64,000 bases of DNA from Desmodesmus armatus (lineage: Eukaryota; Chlorophyta; Chlorophyceae; Sphaeropleales; Scenedesmaceae): assembly GCA_007449985.2 (NCBI GenBank), contig VIIQ02000629.1, positions 1 through 64,000 of the forward strand. The letters are read 5' to 3'. The notes beneath the pieces were generated by a model. It did not search any database. It was not told the origin of the DNA and saw nothing but the letters and a program-made list of their open reading frames with translations. Position numbers and translations under genes: made by a program. How positions within the stretch are numbered: position 1 is the stretch's first letter; each line of letters begins with the position of its first letter. Below are positions 47,036-61,095 of this stretch, one piece after another.

Positions 47036-50000
47036 CCCAGCGATTCCACTGGTTCCCCCCACAGCCCTGCCAGAGCCTCTGGCAACCGCCACCTCCCCCC
47101 CACCACTGCCTGTAGCAAACAGGAAAGCACAGCATCAGGAGTCATCATGACTGGCATGCTGGCAGCATCATAGCAGCAGCGAGAGCAGCTCCACAGATGC
47201 TGCTTTTGGCAAGGCAGCTGCCAACGCTTTATCACCCTATAGCATCAGTCAAACACTGCATAGTTTCAGCTGACGAGCCCAGCAACTGCCTGAAGAGCAA
47301 AACAAAAGGAAACTTGCAGCGCCCCTCACCAGCTGTCAGGGCCGCTGTCGCGCCTGTCTCCTCTGCGGGCAAGAGCATCTGCCTCAGGCTGCACAGACAC
47401 AGTCACAGACACTGCCGGCAGCTGGACTGACACACCACCTGTCAGGAGGCCTGCAAAACACAGCACACAGCATGACACAGCACACAAAGCAACTCCCTGA
47501 AGCTGAGAAATAATGCCTGTCTTTGTGTGGCGGGCGGTATGCACATCACCAAGACAGTGGCGAATGTAGCTGCTATCTCAATGCTCTTGGTTGGTGCACT
47601 GATGAATATCATTGCTGCAATGACTCCGATTTCCAGCCTCTGGTCTCACCCAGGAGCTTCCTTGCGCCTGAGCTGGCATGCCGAGCAGCCTGGGGGTTGT
47701 CTGTGTGCTGGGCAGCCTCGCTGATGCCAGCAAGGACTGCAGGACGAGCCGATACACGTGCAGAGACATGCAGAGTCTCTTAGCAACGATTCCGGGTGTT
47801 TGAACGGTGATGAGATGCAGAACATTTTCACTATGCTCTGCTTGCACAGCCAATTGGCAGCAGCAACAGTCTGGCAGCAGTACATGGCACCAGCAAATGC
47901 TTCTGAGCAAGACAACGCACCAGCTCCCACCAGCAACAGTGATACAGAAGTCGCATCTCCGGGAGCTTGAATTCACCGAGCAAACACGGGCTGGGCGACG
48001 AGGAATGATAGCCCCAATGCGAGCAAAACGTTGTCCTGCACAATGAGGTACACTCTTTTACTGAGATACTACTTTGTATCTCTGTGTGAATATAAACAAT
48101 TGTTCTGTCCCGGTGTGAGGACGAGAACACCAACACTTTGTACTTCGGCGGTCTACTATCTCGGCGGGCTTTTCGAGTCCAGTCAACACTATGCGTGCAT
48201 TCAGCTGCTATGACTATCGTTTCCAATTATTGCTAGTTATTTTTCAGTTGGAATGATTCCAACCAGTCTGATTGTGAGTGGGGGGCGGGGGGGGGGGTCC
48301 TTGCACACTACAACCAACACTCCATTCCATGTTGTGCAGCACAAACAAGCAGTGTGTATTGCTGGCAGAAGCTCCAGCCACAAACAGCAAAAGAGGGCCT
48401 AACAGGCCCTGACATTGCCAATCTCCACTAGTGGGGGTGCTGCAGCACAAGGGCAGCTGCAGCCCAGTTGAGCCACCAGAAAGGTCGAGCTACATCGCAG
48501 CAATGCCATCGTGGCCTGAGGCGGGCCTGCTGTATGTTCATGCAGTTGTACAGGCAGGAAACACTACATACAAAGCACAGCCCTAAACTCTTTGACTTTT
48601 CTCAGCGCCATGTTTTCTCAGCGCCATGTTGACAGCAGCTGCAAGTGCACTTGTGGTGTACTGCACATCACACTGAATGCTGTACCTTTGAAGAAATAGG
48701 CATACACAATGCTAGGTGACAACGTTCAGCACGCTTCATATTCATGTTATGTGCCACCACTGGTGACAGCACAGCTTTGAGAAGACACCTGCAGCAGGTG
48801 CTAGCCTGTTGCACTAGTTGCTGTGATGCCCTGTAATTGTGAACTGAATTAGTACTGACTTACATGCAACAAGAAGTAGGCATAGGCTATATAGCCTATG
48901 TCTACTCTGGTCTACTCTGATCAGTGTAGATCTTTTTCATTATAATTATTTTATGCATTGAAACATATCTACAGTGACGCAACAAGACTACCTAGGTAAG
49001 ATGTGGTGCTCCAGAGTGAAAGCTGCCTGCTTCCCAACTCGCTTTGAAACTCCCCAGGGTTGGGACAGGCATTTGCTGACCCCGCTTAGGTTGCTAGCCC
49101 TACTACAAAAATAAATTAAATCCACGTACACCCCCCTTGGTGTGTAGGTAGATTTAGTCGAACCAGTTTGAGGCAGGTTTCTAGTTGAACCAGTTTGAGG
49201 CAGGGTACCCTGCCTGTACTGGCACATGTACATGCACATGTGACGGGCGTTACCGGTCCCTGCCGCAAACCCGTTTTCTGCCACTAGTAGCGCCCCGACA
49301 TACTAGGCGCCAACGCAGGTCTGCTGCATGCAAATCAATCATGCGCTATGGCAGGCTAGCTGCGTGTCATGCTGCTCTGCTGCTGCACGCCAATAATGAG
49401 GACTACACTGTGCTGCTGTGCTGCAACCGCAGTGCTGATGGCTTCGCGAGCATGTAAAGCTGCCCCCAGCCGCTGCGCACCCAACTTTTGCAAAAGCATT
49501 TCAGCCAGAGAAGCTCTCAATCACCTGTGTCTCCTGCTCGGTGGAACTAGGCCACCCTGGACAGCTCGCTGCACCTGCTCTAGAAGGTCACCTCATCATG
49601 GTGAAAGGTTTGTTACACAAGAGATTCTCGGCATGCAGGACCCTGCCTGCATGCGCTCAGACAGACAGCGCGACCCGCACCAACACAGTCACGCTGTCAT
49701 ATGCCAGCTCCCAGCATATCTGCGAAACCTTCCTGCCGCTTCGCGGATCTGCGCACACATCGTGCATCCTTGCTCTTCACAACATGGCTTCCGGGCCCCC
49801 TGCACGGACTCTCCTTTGCACACAACATGCAGTTGCAACTCAGCCCCCAGTGCTGCTCATGCAGTACGGGTCTGAACGTGCACAAGCCCTGAACGGTTGT
49901 GTCAGGGCTACTGACCCCTGCCATATGGCAACACTCCAGCTGAAACCGACATCCCATCAACCTCTCAGTAAGCCAGCTGATGCAGACACATGCACATTGG

Positions 50001-50784
50001 GGTGTGGGCTGCGACAACACACCAGAGGAGCTTCTGAGGGCCAGTGGCTGCATCTTCGCACTCTTGCTGCTGCACTTTTGCACCAACCCTGGAGCTGCCT
50101 TGATCTGTGCACAAACTCACCCAGGTGGTGGGACAGATGACAGATGACGCCACACATATCGCAACGTGCATGTCATGCAGCGCAGGGGTTGTAAGGCGCA
50201 TCAATCAATGCAGTCCACCAGACCATAACACACCTAAAGCTGCCAGCTGCTGGCCCGCTGTGGCATAGCGTGATAGCAGAAATGTGCTGGGGTGGCGCCA
50301 CCCCAGATGCCAGCACCCACACATGTGCACCCACTTTGCATCTCAAGCTGGCTTGAGTGGTGTGGCACACCCCTATTCGTGTCCAGCCAGCAAGGCCAAC
50401 AAACAGTCAGCAAGCCCAGGAAACTCCCCGACGGCTGCAATAAATCTGTGCAATGCTAATGTACAGATTCTACCAAAGGTCCGGCGCCAGAGCTGTGCTA
50501 AGAGTGCGACCACAACACCCACAACTGCACCGCTATACTGCCCAGCAGCAACTAGTCAACCTAACAGCACCCTACCTTCCCCCAACTTGTGCACAACAGG
50601 ATTGGCAGGTCCCATGCCCATATGGGCACACACATGGGCACATGCATGTGGCTGCGAAACAACGCATATGCAAACCTCAGCACTGAAAAAAAGAAAAAGA
50701 AAAAACGGAAGCAAAAGGAAAAGGCGAGGCAAAGTTGCATGGCTATCATTGCCACACTGACAAGCACTTCAAGTACCAAAGAGT

Positions 50785-53225
50785 GGTTCAGGGTGCAGCA
50801 AGGGCTGCCAGTTCAGCACCCTCACCAGGGCTGCAAGTACAGCATCCACTCATTGGAGTGACTGTCTCGCCTCGAGACTCAGTGAGCAAAACAACGACGT
50901 GGGGTTGGCCGCTGCTTGACAAGATCAGTGTGATAGCAGACTGCAGCTGGGACTGCCAGGGCTGGGACTGCTGGCGCAACGCTTGTGTAGTGCGAGGATT
51001 GTTACCGAGTTGTTTTGGACGACGCACACCACTTTTGGGCGGCACATCCTTTCCAAGTGCATGACTCTGTCAGCACATTGACCTGAATCTGGCCCTTCAC
51101 AGTGTATTGTACACACATGCGGGCTCAAACCTGACACACCTGCTGCAATTGCCACGGCTTGCTGCCACAACTGCTACCACAGGACTGCTCCAACTGCTTC
51201 AACTGCTGCAACTCTCACATACTGACTGTGGGGCTCAGGCTGATCCGACTCTGCTAGGAATGACACAGCATTGCATGCATTTCTACACCAAGCTGTGTCA
51301 GGCCTAGGCCTTCCCCCCCAACCAAACAAGCCTGAGACCCACCAAAAGACAAACCACACCAACCTCAAAGCCGCACCAGCCAAGCCATACAGGCAACTGC
51401 ACAAGACAGCCGGCCAAATGACCACACACAAACACGCCAACCTGCAACAACACAACGACCGCAGGCAGGGACAGAGGGACAGGGCTGCAAACTGTGGCGG
51501 TAACACACGCAAAGCAAGAGAAAGACAACAACCCTGAAGGGACCCTTGACAGCTTCACCCAAAGTAGCCACAGGCCCAGACACAACCTCCAAAGCTAAAT
51601 CACCTAAATCACCTGCACTACACTTGCATCTGCACAGGTATACAACGCCGCACAGCAAATCTACAATTCCAATCTCGGATGCCACCATGATTGTGCACAA
51701 CACAATAGGCAGGCCCCCTAGATGCGAAAGCACACGTATGCAGCGCTGTGAGTGCTGCATACGTGTGCTGAGTCCGCAACAGACATGAGCAGTACCCAGC
51801 AAGCGGCACAACCGAGGCTCGTGCACTACTAGTAATGAACAACTCAACAGAACAACTCAAAAGAACAACTCAACAACAGACTCTGGCGATTCAACCGTGC
51901 AGGGTGGTGGCATTGAGGACTGCTTGCCTAAGAATGGTTCAAGATGCGCAAGGGCTGCCAGTGCCAGTCTAGCCCCTACACCTTTGCAGCAAAGCTGTAC
52001 CACAGCAAGCCACCATGCGACTCAGCAGAAGAGATGGGCCCCAAAGTGACTTTGGGCATGCAAGCCCAAAGTGGCTGAATCGACCGCTACTTTCATCTGA
52101 TGATGAGACAGCAGAGGTCTTCGCCGACTGCCCATACAACAGCCACAAGATGTGCAGCAGTCCTGTGCTGCAGCAACCAGCCAATGCCAGGACGCACCTA
52201 CACGTGCCAGCCAGCAGGCCGTTTGTGCCTCGCAGTCGAACAGCTGTTGCTGAAAGTGTGTGGGCAACACTCAGCAAAAAGAGATGGAACAACGCCAGGC
52301 AAAGCCTTGCACACCATACTTGGCAGTGCTAACCAGCGACAGGCCTATCAGCAAACCAACCCAGCCACAACATGCCCAGCACGTCCGTTGCTGAGCAAAC
52401 CAACCCAGCCGCAACATGCTTTGCAAAACTGAGTCAGTCTTGCACTGGCGGAAAGCCAGTTCAGCACCCTCACTAGGGCTGCAAGTGCAACACCCACTCA
52501 GCAGAAGCAACCAGGAAAAGACCCTGTGACCTTGGCTTGGCCGCAGCTCGACAAGATCAGTGCGATAGCAGACTCAAGTTGAGCTGGGAGGTGGCATTGA
52601 GGACAGCTCCCTAAGAATGGTTCACGATGCAGCAAGGGCTGTCAGTAGAGCCCCTGCAGCTGTGCAGCTGCACCGTAGCACCCAATTTTGCGACTCAGCA
52701 TAAGAAATGGGCAGAGCACCTTGCAAGCCCAAAGTCACTGCCAGTGACTGCTGCTTTCATCTGTGCTATTATCACTGGGTGAGACAGTAGAGGACCTGGA
52801 CTGCCCGCACAACAGGCCCAACATGCGCAGCAGTCCTGTGCTGCAGCAACCAGCCAACTGGGACTGGGACAACACTCGTACACAGCAGGCCGTTCGTGCC
52901 ATGCAGCCCGCCAAAATACATACACCCCACCCCATCACCTGCCCTGCTACAAAGTGTGTGTGTGCGGTACTCAAAGAAAGAGATGGCATAAAACCAGGCA
53001 AGGCCTTGCACATCAAAGTTGCTAGTGGCTTACTAAGCACCGGTTGTAACAGGTGCCACAGCAGAGTTCAGCTAGGCCCCGGGACACCCACATCTGTGCA
53101 GCAGATCTGCACCATATCAGCCACAAAAACATAAACCAACACACATAAACCAACCCAGCCGCAACATGCCTTGCAAAACTGAGTCAGTCTTGCACTGCCG
53201 GAAAGCCAATCTAGCCTGCCGCAAG
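50785..53225. repeat. diverged tandem repeat family, unit about 0.7 kb
   Basis: Two fuller units (about 51902-52510 and 52590-53225) share, in order, gtggcattgagga, cctaagaatggttca, gcagtcctgtgctgcagcaa, ccaggcaa(a/g)gccttgcac and gcaaaactgagtcagtcttg, at offsets of about 690-750 bp. A third partial copy (about 50790-50965) carries gttcagcaccctcaccaggg and cttgacaagatcagtgtgat, matching 52460-52575. No open frame is conserved between copies, so it is likely a satellite or a decayed element. Confidence 0.7.
51729..51769. repeat. 16-bp perfect inverted repeat with 9-bp spacer
   Basis: The arms agcacacgtatgcagc and gctgcatacgtgtgct are exact reverse complements, separated by gctgtgagt. It could form a stable stem-loop in DNA or RNA. 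It contains an ACGT core typical of plant bZIP sites in each arm. Confidence 0.85.
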
Positions 53226-53867
53226 CTGGGCTACAATGGCTGTCAGCAAAAATATATTCAAGCAGCAGAAGAGATGGAGCAAGAAGCCTCGCAGGGCCAC
53301 GTTCTCAAAGTGACCACAAAGAATTCTACCAGGGTGCAACTAAGCTAGGACTGTCTGCACAACACCTGCACCTGTCCAGCAATCCGATTGCAGTGCAACC
53401 CAGCGCGAAAAAAGGAGATGTATGAACCGGTATGAACCACCAGCAACACAGCACCCCAAGGACCCAGGCGCAACCCAGACAAACCACCAATCACTAACTT
53501 GTAGACATCGCAGCCTGCCCAAGTGGCGTGCTACGATGCCTGACAGCCAATGTGAGCCAGCACAACTGCAACCTCCGAGGCCGAAGTTTTCCTACAGCAG
53601 GACTTCCAGCACACACATGTATGGCCAGTGCCAAGGCAGCAACCAAGTAACGCGCGACCCATCAAAAAGCCCTTTCGCCAAGTAGCAAGGCCAGCCTGGA
53701 GCGCTGGGTTTGATCTGGCTGGCTACTACCCCCTAGTGGATGGGTAGTAGGTTGCTCTGGCCTACTTATACGCTCCTCGTACCTCCACCCTCTTACTGAA
53801 CTGTTCTGCCAGCCCGGGCTGCTAGTAGCAGCCAGGCCAGGCTGTTGGTAGTACACAAGCAGCCGCC

Positions 53868-54113
53868 TCAGCGTCGCTCGTGCCGTGCGACCAGCAAGAG
53901 GCCTGTAAATGTGATGATGTGCAGCAGCGCCAGGTAACCCACAAGCACTGAAACAGACACATAGAACGGACGGCTGAGGCTCAGGATATCCAGGTATACG
54001 TCCTGCTTGAAGATGCACCTGCACAGTCAGGACATGTGGCAAACAGCTGACTGGAAGGACTCAAACATGTGCCAGTGGTTAAATGTACTGGGTAGTGGGG
54101 TGAATGCTCCAAG

Positions 54114-54199
<86 letters not shown>

Positions 54200-57100
54200 G
54201 CGGAGTGCCAGGCAAGGGGGATGCTCCAAGCAACAGCAGCTCAATGTGACTCAGCACACACGAGCCTGTTGCAACTTGTGCATGTCCACGCAGGCGGCAG
54301 CCGTCGAAGGTGTGCGCCTGTTTGCGCGCATATGCATGCATGCGAGATAGTGTTCGGCAGCGACAGCAGATGAACTTCAAAGCATCGGCCCAGGCTCAAA
54401 CTACACTGTGTTTCTTCCAGTATTCTCATAGCCAGCATGCCATGCGGCAAATCTAACCGCCCACGCACCTTGGCTGAGGCTGTGCCAGCTGGTTGAAGAT
54501 GCCCCTTTGGACGCCATTCATGTTGGGGAAGCCTCCGGCTGCACTGCTGACCAGCCCTGCATCAATTCCTCCGCTGCAGTCCACCATGCTGCCTTGAAAC
54601 TGGTTGACCATCAGAGCCTCAAAAGCAAAGTACGCTGCCGAAATGTAGCGCAGCACGGTGATGCCTTGCAGATGCACCTGCAAGGAATTGACCAGCAACA
54701 ACAGTGCAGTCGCACTGTCTGAAGGTACGACCAAACGTCTGGTATGATGCTGTTCATGCTGCCGTGAATGCACTGGCAGTCGTCACAGCTGTACGTGTGT
54801 TTCACTGATGCTTGTGCTGGTCAGTTTTGCTCTGCTGTCACACAAGTCAAGGTCAAGGCAGGGTTTTGATGTTACACATGTAGCTATGTAGCTGAAAGAG
54901 CTCATGCCAGCCATCCACATGGTCGTAGGGTTGATGCGGCATTTTGGTCACACTTGCATGTGCGGCGTCGACGGCTGCTTTGCAGCTGCCAACTGACTGG
55001 CCCACCAGTGTAAATGGGATGATGAAAGAGCATGTGGGCAGCTGCAGACATGTCCATGTCACTGAAAGGGCAAATGTGACATCCAGGTTGGGGGCAAAGA
55101 TGGCACACATGTGCAGCACCTGCAGAAGACAGCCAACACACCATCAGCCAACTTGGCATTGAATGCGGCTGGGGTGTGCCCTGCATGTTAGGCACGCTTA
55201 CACGCAGACTGCATGCCACTGTATAGGTGGGTGTGTGCTGAGCCAAGAGAGAAACTGGATGTCAGCATGTCCATTGCTTTTTACACTGTAGTGACTACAT
55301 GCAGTTTTCGGATGGTACATGGTGGCCAGGACTCGACGGTTGCGCAGCACCAGCACAGCAAGCGATCCTTTGTCCTTTGCTGACCCTCCCCCCAGTAAGC
55401 AACCACAGTCGTGTAACAAACCTGATTTCCGATGAGGTACATCAACACCATGATGCAGTAGAATCGGCCGAAGTGGGGTGCTCCAGCACGCATGCTGCCC
55501 AGCCCGTACCAAACACCACTGAACGCGAGCATGTTGAGGATGCTGAACGGCATGGACACAGCAGCCTGCAGCAAGGCCAGTCCAAACAGTCACAGCAGAT
55601 GACGTGGAGGTGAGAGTTGGCGGTGGGCAGTACAGCAATGTGTGCCACACAGGCTGGTGTCTGGACATGGTTGGCAGCTTTGTGACCTGAAGCTTGTTGA
55701 TCTGCGCCGCAGCCGGCGGCTGCCGAAAAGAAGGCCATGCACAGTTGCAGGACACTTTACAGTAGCATGCCCTGCCTGCCATGTGTGCGTGTCAGGTAGT
55801 GGGTAAGTTACCTTAGCCAGGTAGTAGGCGCTGGGCCTATAGGCTAGAGCAGATGCGTCTGCCAGGTAGATCCTCTTGTCATTTGTGTAGAGGGAGATGC
55901 TGATGTAGGGGAGCAGCAGAGCCACCATAATCGCAGTGAAGAGGTATGCTGACATGCTCTGCATGCCAAGCAGGCTGCTCAGATCAGAGTTGTAGGCAAA
56001 GAGCGAGTAGATCAGTGCCACGTATGTAGCCGTCAGCATCCTGCAGGTGCAGCACATACAACAACTCTTACACAACAGCCGTACAGCATAGCTGCAGTCC
56101 TGCAAGAACGGTGTGCTTATGCAAACTTGTGCCAGACATATTATGCCACTGTAGCGCAGGCCCTGAAGTCTTCACAGTGTGCCATACTGTGGCACAAGTG
56201 ACAAGGCCCGTGCAACCCGTGACTGCGTGAGTGTAGCCCTATGAGCCTTGTTTGGCTCCAGAAAGGGCGGCCAGGCGACGACATAGTCAGCAAAGTAGTA
56301 GTAGTATCACCTTGCGGCTACGTCAAAGGGGTTGCGCGTCATGTTGGCCAGCTCCCTGCGTGTGAGGGACACAAACTGGCTCCACCAGCTGGTCGGGTAG
56401 GTTGTTGTCTGACCAGTGCCTGCACAGCACCACAGGCAACCGTTAGCAAAAACCGTCTGGCTGCATTCAAAGGCTGCCCACTGCTGTATGGGCAGCAACT
56501 CTGCACAGGGCAGCGTAGATCAACCCGTTCGGGTCTTTTGGTTTCATGATGACAAGATGCTTGTGCTGTTGCATCCAAGAGCCCTCTATGACGGTGTGAG
56601 CATGGACAGGAATGACATGCGCTGCATGTGGCAATCTTTTGCTTCTCGTGGTGGCCCGGCCCAAGGAGGCTCCTAAGAGTCTTTCAGGAGGGCATGCCAA
56701 CAGCAGACACTGCCTGGCGGCCATGTGCTGAGCACAGGTTACAGCCTTGGATGCGCTCGGCCAGCAGCCTACCATAGCAGCTGCGGAGCTCAACCTCTTC
56801 TTCCTTGTCTTCGATAGCAACCACAGGGTCGTTGGTCATGGCCATGGTGATGGCAGTGCCTCTTGGGTTGGAGGAAGCATCCGGCACACCCTGCAAGACA
56901 GGTATACCCGGTTTGAGTTCTGTCTGTGTCAGCAGCCCACCCAAGCCGCGACTGTGACATGATTGTCGGGCGTTCCGAACTAGAGGGGAAGAAGTCGATT
57001 GGTTGCCTGCACATCATGCAGTGCAGTGCCAGCACTCCAACAAATGCTGCTGCTGATAATCACCAACTGTCATAAGTACATCGTCCCAGCAGCGCCAGTA

Positions 57101-60100
57101 GCAAGCCACACCTTGATGTAGTGACTCATGAAAGCAGTTGCAAGCCGGTCCACGTCCTCCTGGGTCCTCAGCGTATGGCCAAACAGGTGCTGGGGCTTGC
57201 TGAAGCCTGTGGCTACCAGGTCCAGCACCCAGTCAGACACACTCTCCGAGCCTGCAGGCAGTTCAAGAAACAGGGTGTTTGCGCCATGTGCCAAAGTGTG
57301 AGACTGCTGAACTGGTCAACCTTCAACCTGCAGGCTCATCTTGCACTCACCAGCCTTATACGCGTAACCCACTGACTCAAACCAAGGCGTCATCTCATCG
57401 CAGGGGCCGTGGTACAGGAGACGGCCACCAGCCAGTAGGGTGACCTGCACATGCAGTACATGACGAGAGCGGCAATACCTGGCTGCAGTCTGACATGTGC
57501 TGACTAGGCAGATGCCTGCTGTGGATGCCACATCTGCTTCAACGCTGTTGAATAGCCACCAAATGCACTGCACTGGCTAGTGCTGTCGGTACTGCTTGCA
57601 AGCAGTACTGGCAGCACACTGTGCACACAGTGGCAGCACACAGTGGCAGCACAAGTTGTGCTGGGCCAGCAAGTTGGGTTTTGGTGCTAGAAAGCAGCCG
57701 CTGCCACCTCAAGGCATCGTGGGAGCAGTTTCACCTGGCCTTATGAGTAATAGAATCAGCTGGCACAACTTGCGAGTCAAGCCAAGCAGCCTCACCATGT
57801 CAAACATGCCCCAGATTGCGCAGCGTGGCTGGTGTATGGTGGCAATGACGGTCTGCCTCGTAGAAACAGCAAGCTCCTGAAGGTGGCCCATCACGCTGAG
57901 GGCAGCAAAGCTGTCAAGACCTGCGCAGCCAGATAAGCACACACAGCAGCTGCAGCAGCAACATCCTTGCCTGCTCAGTCTTAGCCTGCTTACCCAACAC
58001 GCTGCACCAGGGCTTGGGCAAGAGATGCAGCGATCCCCAGCAATAGCCAGTCAGGCGCGCCAAGACTGTCGGCAGTACTGAACATCAGTACTTCAGCGGT
58101 GCAGTATCATGAGCAGCAGCAGGCGTACCGTTAATGCCGGGCAGTTGGACCTGCACAGGGCAGCTTCTGCACAGGGGCACACACCTGAGGTGGGCTCGTC
58201 CAAGAACAGGACAGAGGGTGCGCCCAGAATGCCAGCAGCGATGGACAGCCGACGTCGCTCACCACCTGAGAGGCCACGCAGGCTCAGGCCACCAGGCAGA
58301 GTGCCACCAACCTGCATACGACATGCAGGATCAGCACGTTGATCACACCTTGTGCTGGTAGCCAGGAGCTAATCACACCACTGGTAACACTTTGGGAAAA
58401 AGGTGTATGAGGATGCCATGGGCCTACCACAGCTCGCAGGGCAAGCCGCTGCGAACACTACTGCAAGCTGGCAACACCAGCACAAGGCGGTCTGGAACTG
58501 GCTCACAGGTGTGTCGGCAGAGTTGCTCAAGCCCATGGCGTCCAGCACTTGAGCCACCCGCTCCTTCCTTGCGGTACGTGACCATGCCTTCCCCAGCATC
58601 ACCCCTGCGTAGAAGGCCAGCGTCTCACGGCTGCTCATGGATGCGATGAAGGTGTCGTCCTGCATGGTCACAACAACTTTTTGTGGTTGAACCATGCGCA
58701 TTGTGCATGATGCAGTTGGAGGGATGCAGAAGCAGTTTGCTCGCTGAGCGCAGGCAGCTTGTTGAGAAACTTGACTGGCCAGGGTCACTTGGGTCAGAGT
58801 GCAGAAACACAACGATTGATGACTGCCGTAACAAACAGCATGTATAGTGACTGTACAGTACCAATGTGCCAGCGCGTGCTGCCGGACAGCGGCCGAGCCA
58901 GTCAGTGGGCCACTAGCTTGCAGCCGCTGGCGGCACCAAGGTGGCACCTTGCAGCAGTGGTGGTGATCTTACCTGGGGCACATATGAGCTGTGCCTGATA
59001 AAGCTAGAGCTTGCTGGCCGGCCGTTTGCCAGCAGTCTCCCAGTCAGCTTGCCCACCGACTTGCGCATCGCCAGCATATCCTGTTTGCACAACAGCAACA
59101 AAACTGTTTACTGGCACAGCATCAACTCAGCAGAGCTGGCCACATACGTACAGGCCCTGGCCAGTGGTGGTTGATCTCGTAACTACTTGGGAGTGCCAAT
59201 CAGCTGCAGTACTGCTTTGTAAGTGATGGATGGTGCATGTATTTATGGTGAAGCACCCGCTAGGCAAATACAGTCGCAGCAACAGAAGCAGTCAGCACAG
59301 TGCAGCACCAAGGCGTGACAACATCAACGCTGCAGCATCGCATGCCCAACTCACCAAACAAGTAGATTTTCCTGCGCCAGAGGGACCCATGAGAGCCTGC
59401 AACCACAAGTACACCAGTAGGGTATGGGGTTATGGTGTGGTTTCTTCCCAGGTGACGTTACCTTGAGCTCGATCATCCAGGAATCACACGTATCGCATTT
59501 TGGTAATGCACGTATCCCCCCTTTTCCTTCTTTCCTTCACTAGTGGAGAATAGGGTTAATAAACAAACTGGTGTTCCATGCCAGCATATATATGCTTGCG
59601 CTGCAGCAGATGGTGCATCAAGGCTGAGTCTCAGACGCACTGTAGAGGTCCATATGCACCTGTCTTACAGCACAAGTGTCTGCATCACACACCGTCACTC
59701 TTTGACAAGTGTCTGGGCCCATGCAACGCCCCAGTTTGCAGCCCCATCAGCTACCGAATGACTGGGCAGAGTGCAGCATACTGATGCGCTTGCCCTTGAA
59801 ATTGATATCATCCAAACACCTCTCACCTGCATCTGCCCAGGGTATGCCTTGCCCCACACATTTTGGAGCACAACTTTGCGAACGTTGCGGCTCAAGCTGT
59901 AGCAGCAGCCCAGCCCCTGCAACACAGACAACAAACACGTGCAGGAAGGGGCATGCTCTGGACTCGAAACATAGCGTTATGTCTCAACAGTGTCGTAAAC
60001 AACCTAACAAATGCTTTCGTCAAGGTCTTCTTTTCTTCTCGAAGCAACCCTGAACTTCTCACCTGGAGTGGTAGCTGCCTCAAAAAACTCACCTCAAGAG

Positions 60101-60590
60101 TATGATGACTGTATCATCTATCATGCGGAGTTACGGTGTTTGCAACTGCGTTTCATGCGGGTCCAACGCGCACCTGCCACTCCAGGTTGATCTCTCTGTC
60201 GGGACCCAGGCTGCGGCTGCTGCTGATACTGACACACGCTGCTGTGTTCTCAGACTGAGACGGGACGGCATCCTGATCAGGTGGACAAGCTGTGTCTGCA
60301 AACGGAAGCAGAAAAGGCAGGGTGCTCACTCAACGGCTTGACGCCTTTGCTCCGCTCTGCTGCAACTGCACTGCACCTTGATGTTCGATATGAATGTCGT
60401 TGTTAGCATGCTCATGTTGCGCACCATGCTCGAACACCCTGCTAAGGCTGCTGCTGCGCTTAGCAAGCTTGGCATCAGGCTGCTGGGGCTTCACGCGTCT
60501 GTTGAGGCGGAACAAAGCTCGGCCCAGCCAAAAGCACGCGAAAGCATGCGCAAGCACCAGTGTAGGTATCCATACAACGGGCTGGTCCAT
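53868..60590 (-). CDS. ABCG-family half transporter, 17 exons
   Basis: Model: complement of 60377-60590, 60174-60295, 59827-59916, 59355-59396, 58973-59080, 58507-58659, 58185-58311, 57796-57920, 57351-57444, 57112-57251, 56773-56890, 56311-56419, 55812-56040, 55422-55565, 55006-55119, 54469-54677 and 53868-54018. All junctions are in phase (762 aa). The order nucleotide-binding domain then membrane domain is the reverse-type layout of ABCG/White proteins. Visible motifs: Walker [10 protein letters not shown] (146-154), Q-loop YVPQDD (Q192), signature LSGGERRR (257-264), Walker B VLFLDEP (277-283), D-loop SGLDS and H-loop IHQP (H315). The membrane domain starts near [18 protein letters not shown], contains several hydrophobic helices including [17 protein letters not shown], and ends with [19 protein letters not shown] followed by ARHERR. 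An extra N-terminal hydrophobic segment (residues 5-28) is less usual. It should dimerise and export lipids, sterols or other hydrophobic compounds; the substrate cannot be read from sequence. Confidence 0.95.
54117..54198. repeat. (GA)41 microsatellite in the last ABCG intron
   Basis: 82 bp of uninterrupted GA dinucleotides form a CT/CU tract on the transcript strand, upstream of the exon 17 acceptor. It is flanked on both sides by the word atgctccaagcaa (54105-54116 and about 54221-54233). Confidence 0.97.
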
Positions 60591-60893
60591 GGAGAGTGCT
60601 TGAAGGTTTCACTAGTGGTTCCACAAGTACTTGACAGATATTGGTTTTGGGTTTTCGAAAATGCTACTGAAGAACGAGACACCACTGGTCAGATGACACC
60701 ACTGGCCATGGTGGCATTTGTTCCTTACGAGACTGTCACTCAATGACTGGATAAAAACCCCTGAAACCCCTTGCCGCCAGTCGGACAGTCTTGCAACATA
60801 TTCGCTTAAGGGATCATCAATATACGACAGTGCGAAACATTGCAGTAAAGTGTTGGCCAGCGCTGCACCCCGGGGCAACGGGGCAACAGCAAA
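60591..60893. promoter_or_regulatory. divergent promoter region, ABCG (-) and lipocalin-like gene (+)
   Basis: 303 bp separates the two head-to-head start codons, so it must contain both promoters and 5'UTRs. No TATA box or known operator was recognised. Shared regulation of the two genes is possible but is an inference from the spacing. Confidence 0.5.
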
Positions 60894-61063
60894 ATGGCCT
60901 TGCAGCTGCAGGACAGTGACAGCATCAAGCAGACGCTGCAGGCGTACCATGGCACGTGGTTTAAGGTGATTAAGCAGGTCAAAGACAATATCTGCCAGCC
61001 TCATGGGCAGCAGCAACTGTGTGTAATGGTAGTGGGTTGATCAACATGACACGCCCCAAACAC

Positions 61064-61095
<32 letters not shown>

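Larger units (their letters stand above)
45166..53867. other. 8.7-kb region without a supported gene
   Basis: This lies between the convergent 3' ends of the CHD gene (+) and the ABCG gene (-). Open frames are scattered, short and Cys/His/Gln-rich, without linked splice sites or domains; the longest plus-strand frame (49541-50140) looks like low-information translation. Features listed separately are two perfect palindromes near 46.9 kb, a 16-bp inverted repeat at 51.73 kb and a 0.7-kb tandem repeat family at 50.8-53.3 kb. A poly-A/G-rich patch (gaaaaaaagaaaaagaaaaa type) lies at 50685-50730. Confidence 0.5.

Noticed and set aside
49541..50140. 199-codon plus-strand ORF as a gene
   Set aside because: The composition (His, Cys, Thr, Gln rich) matches chance translation of this repeat-rich DNA; no splice partners, domain or start context were found.
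54119..54195. Arg-Glu repeat ORFs through the GA tract
   Set aside because: They are a translation of the (GA)41 microsatellite inside an ABCG intron.
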